A program made the position numbers and the translations under genes. Below are positions 53,092 to 61,844 of a stretch of 64,000 nt of DNA, piece after piece; position 1 is the stretch's first letter, and each line of letters begins with the position of its first letter. The stretch is from Actinomyces qiguomingii (GTDB lineage Bacteria; Actinomycetota; Actinomycetes; Actinomycetales; Actinomycetaceae): the NCBI RefSeq assembly GCF_004102025.1, contig NZ_CP025228.1:2418001-2482000 (forward strand), written 5' to 3'. The notes beneath the pieces are model-generated. The model was not told the origin of the DNA, made no database searches, and was given only the letters and a program-made list of their open reading frames with translations.

Positions 53092-54734
53092 GCATCCCCG
53101 TCACGCCGACCTCTGGGGCCTCCGCGAATGAACGCCTCCTGCCACGCGCCCCGCGGCTGATCGCGATTCTGTTGGCGGCGCGCTGGCGCAGCATTCGCCA
53201 CAAAGTGGGCGGGATGCTCACGCACTGGCCGGGCCGACTGGCCTGCATCGGCGTGGTGCTGGTCAGCGCCCGGTTGCTTTGGATCCTGGTGGCGCCCCCA
53301 TACGCGCGCGCATCGGCCATTCACGACCCGCTGCTGCGAGACGCGCTCGGTGCGGCGCTGGTCGGCGGCATCACGGTCTGGGGCGCCCGTTCCGTCGCCC
53401 GGCCTCCCGTCATTATGGGCACCGGCGAAATCGGCGTCGTCGATTCCGGCCTGTTGATTCGTGCTCCACTCACCGCCGGCGTTCTCGCCCGCCTGCCGGC
53501 CCCGGTGATCGGCGGCCTTTACGTGGCCGCCGTGCTCATCTCACTGGCGCCCGCATGGTGGGCGAACCTCGATTCACGCCTGCGCTTGTGGGCAGTGCTC
53601 ACGGCACTCGGCGCCTGGATGACCAGTGCCCGCCTGGCCTGCGGCTGTGCGGCGTGGGCCTGGCCGCGCACGCGCCCGCTCCTGACCCTGGCGTGGTGGA
53701 CTCCGGCGGCCGCCGTGCTGTGGATCGTGACCGCCCGCGTGCCGGAACAGGGGGTGGGGGCGCTGAACGTGCTGGGCGACGTCTTCACAGTCATGACCGC
53801 CCGCTGGTGGCCGACCGTGCTGCTCGCCGCGGCCGCCGCAGGGACCTACGCGGCGGTGATCGCCCTGGCGCCCCGGCTGACTCCCGTGTGGGCGGCGCCC
53901 GCCTACCAGATCGCGGCGATCCTAGACTTGGCCGACAGCCGGGACGCCTCCGCGGCATTGGCACTCATGCGCCCGGCTCATGCGAGAAGCGGACGCATGC
54001 CCGCCGTCGTGCACGGGGCGGCCGCCTTCGCCGTCCGCCAGTGGTGGGAGGCGGGACGTCGACATTCCGGCAGGGTCCTCGTATCCGAGGCGCTGGCGGC
54101 CTATGCGGTCGGTCACCTGGTCGGCCTGCTGCTGCCGCAGTGGTGGCTGCTCGCCTTCATGATCGTGGGCGGATTCGCGGTCTCCTCAGGCGCGTTGGAC
54201 GGCGCCGTGGCGCAGGCGCATTATCCGCTGTTCGCCACGGCGAGCAGTACCCGCCGAAGCGCCCTGGCGGTGGGCGCATGGAGTTGTCTCCTGCCCGCGT
54301 TGCAGGCATCGGCCATCTGCCTGTTGACCGTCTTCGGCGGTGCCCGCGCCCACCTGCCCGGCGAGGCCGTGGGCGTCGCGCTCGGATGCGCGATCACCTG
54401 GCCCCTGTTCGCCGCGGCGTGTTCCGTAGCCGCCGCGCTCCTGGCCGTGCGGGGCGTTTCGAATCGTCTGACCGCCGGCGTCGGTGGGCTGGCCGCCCTC
54501 GGCGGGCCGCTGCTCTTCGCCATCGGGCAGGGCACGGCAGCATTGGCGCCCGGGTATCCCGTGTATGTGGCATTTGCCGCCCAGGCGGTGGCCGCCGCAC
54601 TGGTGTCCTGGGCGCTGTTGCACATGGCGCTGGCGACATGGTCCGCCTCCCGCTACACGGTGCGGACCAACCAGGTCGCGGATTCCACAGATCTCAGCAC
54701 CACCATCAACAATCTCCAGGGAACAAAGGAGTAA
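53088..54734 (+). CDS. ABC transporter permease, SkfF-like position
   Basis: The 548-residue membrane protein has about 10-12 hydrophobic segments, beginning near 50-70, with short loops and a polar C-terminal tail (TDLSTTINNLQGTKE). No sequence motif identifies its family firmly; it resembles the large ABC-2-like permeases that pair with single ATPases. The ATG at 53088 overlaps the stop of the fusion gene by 4 bp, which implies coupling and partnership with the ABC ATPase domain. GC is high, as in the ATPase half upstream. It may export the mature peptide or give immunity. Confidence 0.75.
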   Translation: MSIPVTPTSGASANERLLPRAPRLIAILLAARWRSIRHKVGGMLTHWPGRLACIGVVLVSARLLWILVAPPYARASAIHDPLLRDALGAALVGGITVWGARSVARPPVIMGTGEIGVVDSGLLIRAPLTAGVLARLPAPVIGGLYVAAVLISLAPAWWANLDSRLRLWAVLTALGAWMTSARLACGCAAWAWPRTRPLLTLAWWTPAAAVLWIVTARVPEQGVGALNVLGDVFTVMTARWWPTVLLAAAAAGTYAAVIALAPRLTPVWAAPAYQIAAILDLADSRDASAALALMRPAHARSGRMPAVVHGAAAFAVRQWWEAGRRHSGRVLVSEALAAYAVGHLVGLLLPQWWLLAFMIVGGFAVSSGALDGAVAQAHYPLFATASSTRRSALAVGAWSCLLPALQASAICLLTVFGGARAHLPGEAVGVALGCAITWPLFAAACSVAAALLAVRGVSNRLTAGVGGLAALGGPLLFAIGQGTAALAPGYPVYVAFAAQAVAAALVSWALLHMALATWSASRYTVRTNQVADSTDLSTTINNLQGTKE

Positions 54735-54736
54735 CC

Positions 54737-55153
54737 ATGTCAGGGATGGATGAGAGCGCCAAGACGGTGCTCAAGGATGCACGCGCGGTGGCGAAGGAAC
54801 GGGGCGCAGGCAACGCCGAGCCCCTGGATGTATTCGTCGCCGCGCTCCGCACCAGCCGCGAGGTGGAGGCGCTGGTGGGCTCGCCCCACCGACTGAGCTG
54901 GGAAGAGCTGGTCAAGGAGGCGACCGCCGATGCTCCCCGCCGCGGCCTGGGGCGGCTGCTGCCCCGGCCGATCGGCTTCGACGACCGTGCCAAGGCGGCC
55001 TCGGTGCGGGCGGTGGCACTGGCGGTCGACTCCGCCGTCTCCGCGCGTCATCTGGCGGCGGCCGCCCTGGAGCAGGACGACGCCCGCCTGAATGAGTACC
55101 TGGAGGCCCACGGCACCAGCTGGAATCGACTCGTCGCGATCCTGGTGTCCTGA
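54737..55153 (+). CDS. Small Clp N-domain-like protein
   Basis: The 138-residue protein shows two similar helical halves: AKTVLKDARAVAKERG...LDVFVAALR...VEALV and RAKAASVRAVALAVDSAVSARHLAAAALEQDDARLNEYL. These have the spacing of the double-repeat Clp_N domain, but the classical xxTEHLLLGLL motif is only partly present. The start is the ATG at 54737, 2 bp after the permease stop, behind AAAGGAG. Its position suggests it is part of the same operon. It could be an adaptor or an immunity protein; neither is shown. Confidence 0.6.
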   Translation: MSGMDESAKTVLKDARAVAKERGAGNAEPLDVFVAALRTSREVEALVGSPHRLSWEELVKEATADAPRRGLGRLLPRPIGFDDRAKAASVRAVALAVDSAVSARHLAAAALEQDDARLNEYLEAHGTSWNRLVAILVS

Positions 55154-55207
55154 GCGCCCCCGCGCGACAGCTCGGAGCCGGACCGGGTAGGAGTCCGGGT
55201 ATGAGGC

Positions 55208-55241
55208 GGGGTCCCCGCGAGCTCTCACCCACGGGGACCCC
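55208..55241. terminator. Bidirectional terminator between the peptide operon and tsf
   Basis: GGGGTCCCCG and its exact complement CGGGGACCCC form a 10-bp stem with a 14-nt loop, between two converging genes. Confidence 0.65.
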
Positions 55242-55260
55242 GGTGCTGGATCGCGATGGC

Positions 55261-56100
55261 TCAGGCGCCGACGCGGAAGCGGACGAAGCCGGTCAGCTTG
55301 CCGCCGGTGGCCGCAATAACCTTACTGACCGTGGTCTTGGGGTCCTTGGCGTAGGCCTGGTCCACCAGGCAGTTCTCCTTGTAGAAGCCGTTCATGCGAC
55401 CCTCGACGATCTTCGGGATGGCCTTGTCGGGCTTACCCTCGGCGCGCGTGGTCTCCTCAGCGATGGCACGCTCCTTCTCAACGACCTCGGCGGGGACGGA
55501 GTCGCGGTCCAGGTACAGCGGAGAGTAAGCGGCCACGTGCATGGCGACGTCGTGGGCGACCTCGCCGGCCGCGGCGTCGGTGCCGACCAGCACGCCCACC
55601 TGCGCGGGCAGGTCCGGGTTGGTGCGGTGCAGATACAGCTCGACGTGGTCGGCGGCCAGGCGGCCGACGCGGCGCACGACGATCTTCTCGCCGATGACGG
55701 CCTGCATGGAGTCGGTCAGCTCCTTGACGGTGGTGCCGTCGATGGCGACCTCGGCCAGGGCCTCGGCACTCTCGGCGCCGGAGTCGAGGGCAGCGGAAAG
55801 CACCTGGTCAGCGAAGTCGAGGAACTTCTCGTTCTTGGCCACGAAGTCGGTCTCGGCGTTGATCTCGACGAGCACACCCACCTGGGCGCCGTCGACGTCA
55901 ACCACCTTGGCGGCGATCAGGCCGGCGGAGGCGGAACGGCCCTCGCGCTTGGCGATGCCCTTCAGGCCCTTGACGCGGATGATCTCGATGGCCTTTTCGG
56001 CGTCACCGTTCGCCTCGTCGAGCGCCTTCTTGACGTCTAGCATGCCGGCGCCGGTCTTCTCGCGCAGCGCCTTGATGTCAGCGGTGGTGTAGTTGGGCAT
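55261..56100 (-). CDS. tsf: Translation elongation factor Ts
   Basis: The factor exchanges GDP for GTP on EF-Tu. The 279-residue protein has the UBA-like N-terminus with ALREKTGAGMLDVKKALDEANGD and the dimerisation core with VLVEINAETDFVAKNEKFLDFAD. AGGAG precedes the ATG at 56100. rpsB lies 50 bp upstream. The normal downstream partner pyrH is separated from it by the 49-55 kb insertion. Confidence 0.96.
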   Translation of the reverse strand: MPNYTTADIKALREKTGAGMLDVKKALDEANGDAEKAIEIIRVKGLKGIAKREGRSASAGLIAAKVVDVDGAQVGVLVEINAETDFVAKNEKFLDFADQVLSAALDSGAESAEALAEVAIDGTTVKELTDSMQAVIGEKIVVRRVGRLAADHVELYLHRTNPDLPAQVGVLVGTDAAAGEVAHDVAMHVAAYSPLYLDRDSVPAEVVEKERAIAEETTRAEGKPDKAIPKIVEGRMNGFYKENCLVDQAYAKDPKTTVSKVIAATGGKLTGFVRFRVGA

Positions 56101-56150
56101 GGATATCTCCTGGAATTGCTAAGAATGGAGTGAACTGACGGCTACTGGAC

Positions 56151-57083
56151 TCAGGCCTGCTCAACGGGAGCAGGCTCGCTATCCGTGGGAGCCGCCGGGG
56201 CTTCACTCACAGTGGCCTGGGCGGTCGGCTCAGCGGCGACCTCGGCCTGCGCGGCCGCCTCGGCGACCGGCTCGTCACTCGCGGCGGTGTCCGTGTTCTC
56301 GGCGCCGGCCAGCAGCTGGGCCTCCCACTCGGGCAGCGGCTCGGCCTCGGCCGCAGGGACCTCCGCCTCCTCACCGGTGCGGGCGCGACCGGCGGAGCGC
56401 GCCACCAGGCCCTCGGCAGCGGCGTCGGCGATGATGCGGGTCAGCAGGGCGACGGAGCGGATGGCGTCGTCGTTGCCGGGAACGGCGTAGGTGACCTCGT
56501 CGGGGTCGCAGTTGGTGTCCAGGACGGCGACCACGGGGATGCCGAGCTTCTGCGCCTCGGAAATGGCCAGGTGCTCTTTCTTGGTGTCCACCACCCACAC
56601 CGCCGCCGGCGGCTTGGCCATGTCGCGAATACCGCCGAGGGTCTTGACAAGCTTGTCCTTCTCGCGGCGCATCATGAGCAGCTCCTTCTTGGTGCGACCG
56701 GAGCCGGCGACGTCGTCGAAGTCGATCTGCTCGAGTTCCTTCATGCGATCCAGGCGACCGCGGACAGTGGCGAAGTTGGTGAGCATACCGCCCAGCCAGC
56801 GCTGATTGACGTAGGGCATGCCGACGCGCTGGGCCTGCTCGGCCACGGCGGCCTGCGCTTGAGTCTTGGTGCCGACGAACAAGATGTTGCCGCCGCGGGC
56901 GACGGTCTCCTTGACGAAGTCGTAGGCGGTGTTGATGCCGTCGATCGACTGCTGCAAGTCGATGACGTAGATGCCGTTGCGCTCGGTGAGGATGAAGCGC
57001 TTCATCTTGGGGTTCCAACGGCGGGTCTGGTGGCCGAAGTGCACACCGTTCTCAAGCAGCTGGCGCATGGTGACAATCGCCAT
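56151..57083 (-). CDS. rpsB: 30S ribosomal protein S2
   Basis: The 310-residue protein begins [31 protein letters not shown] and keeps the S2 blocks [33 protein letters not shown] and [33 protein letters not shown] tail of about 65 Ala/Glu/Pro-rich residues extends past the usual end, as in other actinobacteria. The start at 57083 is set by the conserved N-terminus and the AAAGGA site; the open frame upstream is not conserved. Confidence 0.96.
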   Translation of the reverse strand: MAIVTMRQLLENGVHFGHQTRRWNPKMKRFILTERNGIYVIDLQQSIDGINTAYDFVKETVARGGNILFVGTKTQAQAAVAEQAQRVGMPYVNQRWLGGMLTNFATVRGRLDRMKELEQIDFDDVAGSGRTKKELLMMRREKDKLVKTLGGIRDMAKPPAAVWVVDTKKEHLAISEAQKLGIPVVAVLDTNCDPDEVTYAVPGNDDAIRSVALLTRIIADAAAEGLVARSAGRARTGEEAEVPAAEAEPLPEWEAQLLAGAENTDTAASDEPVAEAAAQAEVAAEPTAQATVSEAPAAPTDSEPAPVEQA

Positions 57084-57604
57084 GGGGGTCCTTTCAGGCG
57101 CGCCCGGCGGACGCGCGGTCTGGGGCGACCCACCGCGGTACGGATGGGGCGCCCGGTTATGGGTGGTTGTTCCCCTTTGACCGCAGTCCCCGGTTACGGG
57201 GCGCGGCTGCCCGTGGCCGGGCATGGGGCCTGGTGTCCGCGACGCCCGGCCACCCGCGGTGCTTGTGCGGTGCGGGACCTCGGCCATGGCGCCCAAAAGG
57301 ACGTTCCCTCCTCGCCGACGGCGAAGTGGGCGCGGACACGCGAAGTCAGCCTCGCACCGGAACGGCGTAGATCGCCGAACCCGCACAGGGCTGCGGGCGC
57401 GAGGTTATCACAGCGCCGCCGCATCCCCACGTCCCCACGGCCCCGGTTGTAAACGAGCCTCGCCATCCCGAGACATCCAGCCGCGTGGCCGTAGGAGACC
57501 GCCGGTGTCCACAGGGCAGTTTGGAGACATGCAGTCGGACCGGTCGTCCACAGGCGAGCGTGCTCGCAGATGCGCCGCAGCGCGCACCGGAGCACCCTGC
57601 TGCC
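57084..57604. other. Intergenic region between divergent rpsB and the M23-family gene
   Basis: About 520 bp. On the minus strand GATAAC (57404-57409) in a TGTGATAACCT context may be a -10 element for rpsB, implying a leader of about 320 nt. The leader is GC-rich with many possible stems, but no known regulatory RNA was recognised. Frames in this stretch lack domains. Confidence 0.4.
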
Positions 57605-58342
57605 ATGAGCAACATCACGTCCGTCCACGCCGCCGTCGGCACCGTCGCCTCCACCGGATGCCACCCCGACGCCCCTTCACGACTGTTTCCCGCAGGGATG
57701 CGGCAGCGGATTCGACGCCTGGCCTGTGTTTGTGCCGCATTGGCGACGTGCACCGCCCTCCTGCTAGCACCCGCTCCTGCGTCGGCAGGTGCCACGGCCC
57801 CACCTGCCGACCCCTCCCCGTGGCAGGCGGTCACAGTCCAGCGGGGTGATCATCCGAACACACTGCACGCACTGGTGGCGGTCCCGGCGCCGAATCGGCC
57901 TGCCTCCCTGCCGGGCATGCTGGCCACGGCGGTGCGCTACGGCTGGCCAACGGGAATCGCCACCACGGTGTTGGCGGACTTCGATCCGCCGGCGGTGGTG
58001 TGGGGCTCCGGACACCGGGGCGTGGATCTGGCGCTGGCCGCTGGTTCGCCGGTGCTGGCAGCCGCCGACGGCACAGTGGCATTCGCAGGCATGGTGGCAG
58101 GGCGGCCAGTGGTGTCCATCGACCACGCCGACGGCATCCGCACCACCTATGAGCCGGTCGAGCCGTCGGTCAGGGCGGGCGAAGTCGTCACACGCGGCCA
58201 GGTGATCGGCACGCTGCAAACCGGCCACCGCGCCGACGGAGCCGATGCCCTGCACTGGGGCGCCCGAACCGGCCCCAAAACCTACGTCAACCCGCTGCGG
58301 CTGCTCCAGCCGGCCGTCATCCGGCTCAAGCCGGTGAACTGA
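57605..58342 (+). CDS. Secreted M23-family (LytM-like) protein
   Basis: The 245-residue protein has a signal peptide, most obvious from Met 32 (MRQRIRRLACVCAALATCTALLLAP, cleaved near ASAG). The LytM domain contains SGHRGVDLALAAGSPVLAAADGTVAFAGMVAG, with the His and Asp zinc ligands of HRGVD. The second zinc motif reads ALHWGAR, so the first His of the usual HxH is Ala. It may therefore bind peptidoglycan or regulate rather than cut it. The ATG at 57605 is used; a start at the ATG at 57698 would put the signal peptide at the N-terminus. Confidence 0.75.
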   Translation: MSNITSVHAAVGTVASTGCHPDAPSRLFPAGMRQRIRRLACVCAALATCTALLLAPAPASAGATAPPADPSPWQAVTVQRGDHPNTLHALVAVPAPNRPASLPGMLATAVRYGWPTGIATTVLADFDPPAVVWGSGHRGVDLALAAGSPVLAAADGTVAFAGMVAGRPVVSIDHADGIRTTYEPVEPSVRAGEVVTRGQVIGTLQTGHRADGADALHWGARTGPKTYVNPLRLLQPAVIRLKPVN

Positions 58343-58444
58343 GCGCAGCCGGACCCACTGGAGCCCACCGGACCACTGGATGCTGGCTCCGCCGACCGCG
58401 GTCAGCGCCAACCGGTTATAAGACAGGATCGTCAGCAGCAGCCG

Positions 58445-59500
58445 TCAGGCCCGCGGGAACGCCTGGGCGTAGACGGCTCGCAAACGCTCGGCGGATACGT
58501 GCGTGTAGCGCTGGGTGGTGGCCAGCGAGGAGTGCCCGAGCAGCTCCTGCACGCTGCGCAGATCCGCTCCCCCGCTCAACACGTGGGTGGCCGCGGAGTG
58601 GCGCAGCCCATGGGGGCCCAGGTCTGGCACACCGGCACGGGCGGTAGCCCGATGGACGATATCGCGCACCGCCCGCGGTCCAATGCGGTGCCCGCGCGCA
58701 CCCAGGAACAGGGCCGTCCCGGCGTCGGGCGCTGCAACGACCTCACGCGCATCCTGCCAGTCCTGCAGGGCCGCGGCGGCGGGTGCCCCATAGGGAACGG
58801 TGCGTTCCTTGTCGCCCTTGCCCAGGACCCGCATGGTACGGCGGGAGGCGTCCACGTCCCCCAGGTCCAGGGAGCACAGTTCCGATACGCGCATGCCGGT
58901 GGCGTAAAGCACCTCAAGAATCGCCCGGTCGCGCCGGGCCAGTGCTCGGGCCGCGTAGGCATCGGCGTCATCACCCGCCGTCGCCCCGGCCTCGGCAACA
59001 ACATCAGCCGCCGCATCCAGCAGGGCGGCGGCCTGCTCGGGGGTGAGCACCGAGGGCAGGCGAGCATCGGCGCGGGGCGAGCGCAGGCGTGCAGCTACAT
59101 CCGATTTCAGCAGCTTGTTGCGGTGGGCCCAATTGGAGAAGGTGCGACAGGCAGCGGCGCGACGGGCCAGGGTGGTGCGGGCAGCACCGGCGGCGGACAT
59201 TGCGGCCAGCCAGGCACGCAGGTCTGGCAAATCCAGGGTGCCGAGGGCGGGCCCCACCGGTTCGTCGTCTCCTGCACCAACGCCTAGGAAACTCAGCAGG
59301 TCGCCCAGATCGCTGCGGTAGGCCCGCACTGTATGCGCGGAAAGACCCCGTTGCAGGTCCAAGTAGCGGGCGAAGGCGTCCAACAGCCCGGCCCGGGTGT
59401 CGCACCGGCGCGCATCGGCCGGCCTCGTATGTCGTCCCCCATTAGGCAAGACCGTTGCAGATGCCTCACCAGCCTTAGAGTCCGCAGAGTGCTCACACAC
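58445..59500 (-). CDS. xerC: Tyrosine recombinase XerC
   Basis: The recombinase resolves chromosome dimers with XerD. The 351-residue protein has a SAM-like N-terminal DNA-binding domain ([23 protein letters not shown]) and the catalytic set Arg in ATGMRVSEL (about 202), Lys in [10 protein letters not shown], His-x-x-Arg in [10 protein letters not shown], His in LLGHSSL and Tyr in TQRYTHVS (about 329). The GTG at 59500 is preceded by TAGACT 6 nt upstream and no Shine-Dalgarno. The first 35 residues are not conserved, so an internal start is possible. Confidence 0.9.
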   Translation of the reverse strand: MCEHSADSKAGEASATVLPNGGRHTRPADARRCDTRAGLLDAFARYLDLQRGLSAHTVRAYRSDLGDLLSFLGVGAGDDEPVGPALGTLDLPDLRAWLAAMSAAGAARTTLARRAAACRTFSNWAHRNKLLKSDVAARLRSPRADARLPSVLTPEQAAALLDAAADVVAEAGATAGDDADAYAARALARRDRAILEVLYATGMRVSELCSLDLGDVDASRRTMRVLGKGDKERTVPYGAPAAAALQDWQDAREVVAAPDAGTALFLGARGHRIGPRAVRDIVHRATARAGVPDLGPHGLRHSAATHVLSGGADLRSVQELLGHSSLATTQRYTHVSAERLRAVYAQAFPRA

Positions 59501-59506
59501 GTAGTC

Positions 59507-59512
59507 AGTCTA
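59507..59512 (-). promoter_or_regulatory. Candidate -10 box for leaderless xerC
   Basis: TAGACT on the minus strand lies 6 nt before the GTG at 59500, without a ribosome binding site. Confidence 0.45.
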
Positions 59513-59553
59513 GTGGCTCATCCAGTTTCGACCGTGGTGCGCTGCCCAAATTC

Positions 59554-59580
59554 GGCTCTTCCGGTCTGAGGTGTGCTTGT
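59554..59580. repeat. Solo ISL3-type terminal repeat (left-end orientation)
   Basis: GGCTCTTCCGGTCTGAGGTG matches the left end of the 541-bp element at all but about two bases. It points toward the ABC exporter pair, and a right-type end lies at 61804, beyond those genes. Confidence 0.6.
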
Positions 59581-59745
59581 CGAGATCGGCTGAAATCACC
59601 ATCGAGTCCGGCTCGTGGACAGGGGGTTGTTCCTCCCACATCGGCTCGGTAGCATGCTCGGTGTGTTCGGTAGTTGTCGGCGGGTACTTGATGCCTCAGT
59701 TCCGGGGGTTTTCGGTAGACCCATTCTGAAGTGTCAGGAGAGCTC

Positions 59746-60675
59746 ATGTCGGCAGTCATCACCATTGAATCGCTGCACAAGCGCTTCGGGCAGGTGCACG
59801 CGGTGCGTGGCATCGACCTGAAGGTCGAGCGCGGCTGCGTCTACGGGCTGATCGGTCCCAATGGAGCGGGTAAGACCACGGTGATGCGCATACTTCTGGG
59901 CATTATGAGGCCCACCAGCGGCGCTGTGCGTGTGCTTGGCGAATCACCCGCCTCCGACTGCCCCCAGTTGCGGCGCCGCGTAGGTTTCCTCCCAGGTGAA
60001 CTCAACCTCAGTGAACGTGCCAGCGGCGCAGCACTGCTCAAGCACCTGGCTGAGATCAGCGGGCAGGTGGCCCCCGGCAGGATCGAGTCCCTGGCCGAGC
60101 GCCTAGGGCTGGACCTGAGCCGTCCCGTCCGCACCCTGTCAAAGGGGAACAAACAGAAGCTCGGGCTGATCCAGGCATTCATGCACGCTCCCGAGTTGTT
60201 GATCCTTGATGAGCCCACCAGCGGACTGGATCCCCTTATCCAGCGGGAGTTCCTGACCCTGGTGCGTCAGGCGCGCGACGCCGGGCAAACCGTGCTGCTC
60301 AGTTCCCATATTCTCAGCGAGATCCAGCACGCAGCCGATATGGCCGCCGTATTGTCCCACGGCAGCATTGTGGCCGAAGGCGCGGTCTCCTCTTTGCGCC
60401 CAGCGGCGGTATCACGACTGCGGGCGCTGCTCAGCGGAACGACCGAATCGGAGCTTCGCGCTGGCCTGGTAGAGCCGGAACTACTGAGTGATCTGCGGGT
60501 CGAACCGACTTCCGGGGACCAACTGCGCATTTCGGGTTCCTTCCGCGGCAGCGCGGATAAAGTGGTGAAAGCCCTGTCACGCCTGACGGTGGAGGAACTG
60601 GCCATTGCGGAGCCCGATCTGGAGGAGTCCATCCTCAACCTGTACGCCCAGGAAAAGCAGCAGGAGTCCGCATGA
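59746..60675 (+). CDS. ABC transporter ATP-binding protein
   Basis: The 309-residue ATPase has Walker A GPNGAGKTT at about 38, the Q-loop region, the signature TLSKGNKQKLGLIQAF at about 135, Walker B LLILDEPTSGLDP and the H-loop SSHILSEIQHA. A C-terminal domain of about 90 residues follows, as in drug and antibiotic exporters of the DrrA/YhaQ type. AGGAG lies 6 nt before the ATG at 59746. The next gene, a permease, starts in a 4-bp overlap. It is probably the energy subunit of a two-gene exporter of unknown substrate. Confidence 0.88.
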   Translation: MSAVITIESLHKRFGQVHAVRGIDLKVERGCVYGLIGPNGAGKTTVMRILLGIMRPTSGAVRVLGESPASDCPQLRRRVGFLPGELNLSERASGAALLKHLAEISGQVAPGRIESLAERLGLDLSRPVRTLSKGNKQKLGLIQAFMHAPELLILDEPTSGLDPLIQREFLTLVRQARDAGQTVLLSSHILSEIQHAADMAAVLSHGSIVAEGAVSSLRPAAVSRLRALLSGTTESELRAGLVEPELLSDLRVEPTSGDQLRISGSFRGSADKVVKALSRLTVEELAIAEPDLEESILNLYAQEKQQESA

Positions 60676-61511
60676 GCGCTTCCAGCACCCCTACCACTCC
60701 CGACGGCGCCGCAGCACGGGCGCCCGTACCGATCCTGCGTCGCCACCTGGCCGATGGTGCCCGCTCACTACTGGGCTGGGCGGTGGCTATCTGCGCAGTG
60801 CTGGCCCTGTATCTGCCTATCTACCCGTCGTTGCAGACGCCGGAGATCGCCGGCATCATCGATACCCTGCCCGAGGATCTGGTCACCGTCATGGGATACG
60901 ACCAGATCGCCACCGGCGCGGGTTACACGCAGGCAACCTTCTTCGGGCTGCTGGGCTTCGTGCTCGGAGCGATCGCAGCCATCGCCTGGGGCGCACGTTT
61001 CATTGCCGGGATGGAGGAGTCCGGGCGGCTTGAGCTCACTGTCGCCCACGCCGTGGGGCGTGTGCAGTACGCCGCCGAAAGCGCTGCGGCGCTGCTGTCA
61101 CGAGTAATGATCCTATCCGTTGCAACCGTGGTGATGTTGGCGGCATTCACTCCGGTGTTCGACTTGGGGCTGACGCTGGGTAACATACTGGCCGCCACAA
61201 CCGCCTGGGCCGGGCTTGTGTTGCTAGCGGGAACCGCGGCCCTGGCAACCGGTGCGCTTACGGGCCGGAGTACCAGCGCGCTCGCAGCCGGAGCCGCGGT
61301 AGCCGCGGCCGGCTATGCACTGAATGCAGTCGGCAACATGTCCACCAGCCTGAACTGGTTGCATTACCTATCCCCATATCACTGGGCCTTCGGAAACGCT
61401 CCCCTAAGCCAGGGCTGGGACTGGGGCGGTCTAACCCTGCTGTGGGTTCTCAGCGCAGCACTGGTCGCAGTCGCCTGTGTGGCTCTGTCCCGCCGCGATA
61501 TCGGGCGCTGA
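60672..61511 (+). CDS. ABC transporter permease, ABC-2 type
   Basis: The 279-residue protein has about six hydrophobic segments (near 35-55, 95-115, 140-165, 170-195, 200-225 and 250-272) and a large loop after the first, the layout of ABC-2 permeases that pair with DrrA-like ATPases. Its ATG overlaps the ATPase stop by 4 bp. No substrate motif is visible. The stop is followed 26 bp later by an ISL3-type repeat. Confidence 0.82.
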   Translation: MSASSTPTTPDGAAARAPVPILRRHLADGARSLLGWAVAICAVLALYLPIYPSLQTPEIAGIIDTLPEDLVTVMGYDQIATGAGYTQATFFGLLGFVLGAIAAIAWGARFIAGMEESGRLELTVAHAVGRVQYAAESAAALLSRVMILSVATVVMLAAFTPVFDLGLTLGNILAATTAWAGLVLLAGTAALATGALTGRSTSALAAGAAVAAAGYALNAVGNMSTSLNWLHYLSPYHWAFGNAPLSQGWDWGGLTLLWVLSAALVAVACVALSRRDIGR

Positions 61512-61537
61512 GGCGAGACGGCGGGCAGATGAAATGG

Positions 61538-61804
61538 GGCTCTTCCGCTGGAGCACCCTCGGTGTCTGCGTATGGTGGTGCCGCTTCCGCACCAACGAGC
61601 CAAGGGCCCCTGGCGCCCCCTCTTCAGCACCACCGATGCGGAATCATGCGCATCTGGTGGGCGCCGTCGGGCGCGGGGACATCGTTTGCGCCGAATCCGG
61701 ACATTCCCCCGACCCACCAGCCCCACCAACCGAACTCGATCGTTATATCGACCGAACTCGATGGTTATATCGACCGAACTCGACACTGTCAAACCGGAAG
61801 AGCC
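61538..61804. mobile_element. 267-bp ISL3-type element, diverged
   Basis: The left edge GGCTCTTCCG (61538) is a partial match to the family end; the right edge CAAACCGGAAGAGCC (61790-61804) is complete. The inner right half (from about 61640) is closely similar to the last 170 bp of the 541-bp element, including the 22-bp array. The flanking octamers TGAAATGG and GCATATGG agree at only five positions. It separates the converging ABC and dprA genes. Confidence 0.7.
61730..61787. repeat. 22-bp direct repeat array (third locus)
   Basis: Units at 61730-61751 and 61752-61773 plus a partial third share TCGACCGAACTCG with the arrays at 9001 and 14127. The array lies just inside the right ISL3-type end. 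Confidence 0.8.
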
Positions 61805-61844
61805 GCATATGGACGCAGCCCGCCGTCCTGATCCGGAATCCCTA

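Noticed and set aside
53279..54736. Upstream extension of the Clp_N-like reading frame across the permease gene
   Set aside because: The extension is Arg/Gly-rich shadow sequence; a good Shine-Dalgarno and ATG at 54737 define the real start.
57084..57604. rpsB leader as a known ribosomal-protein regulatory RNA
   Set aside because: No motif I can match to a described leader; high GC makes stems unavoidable.
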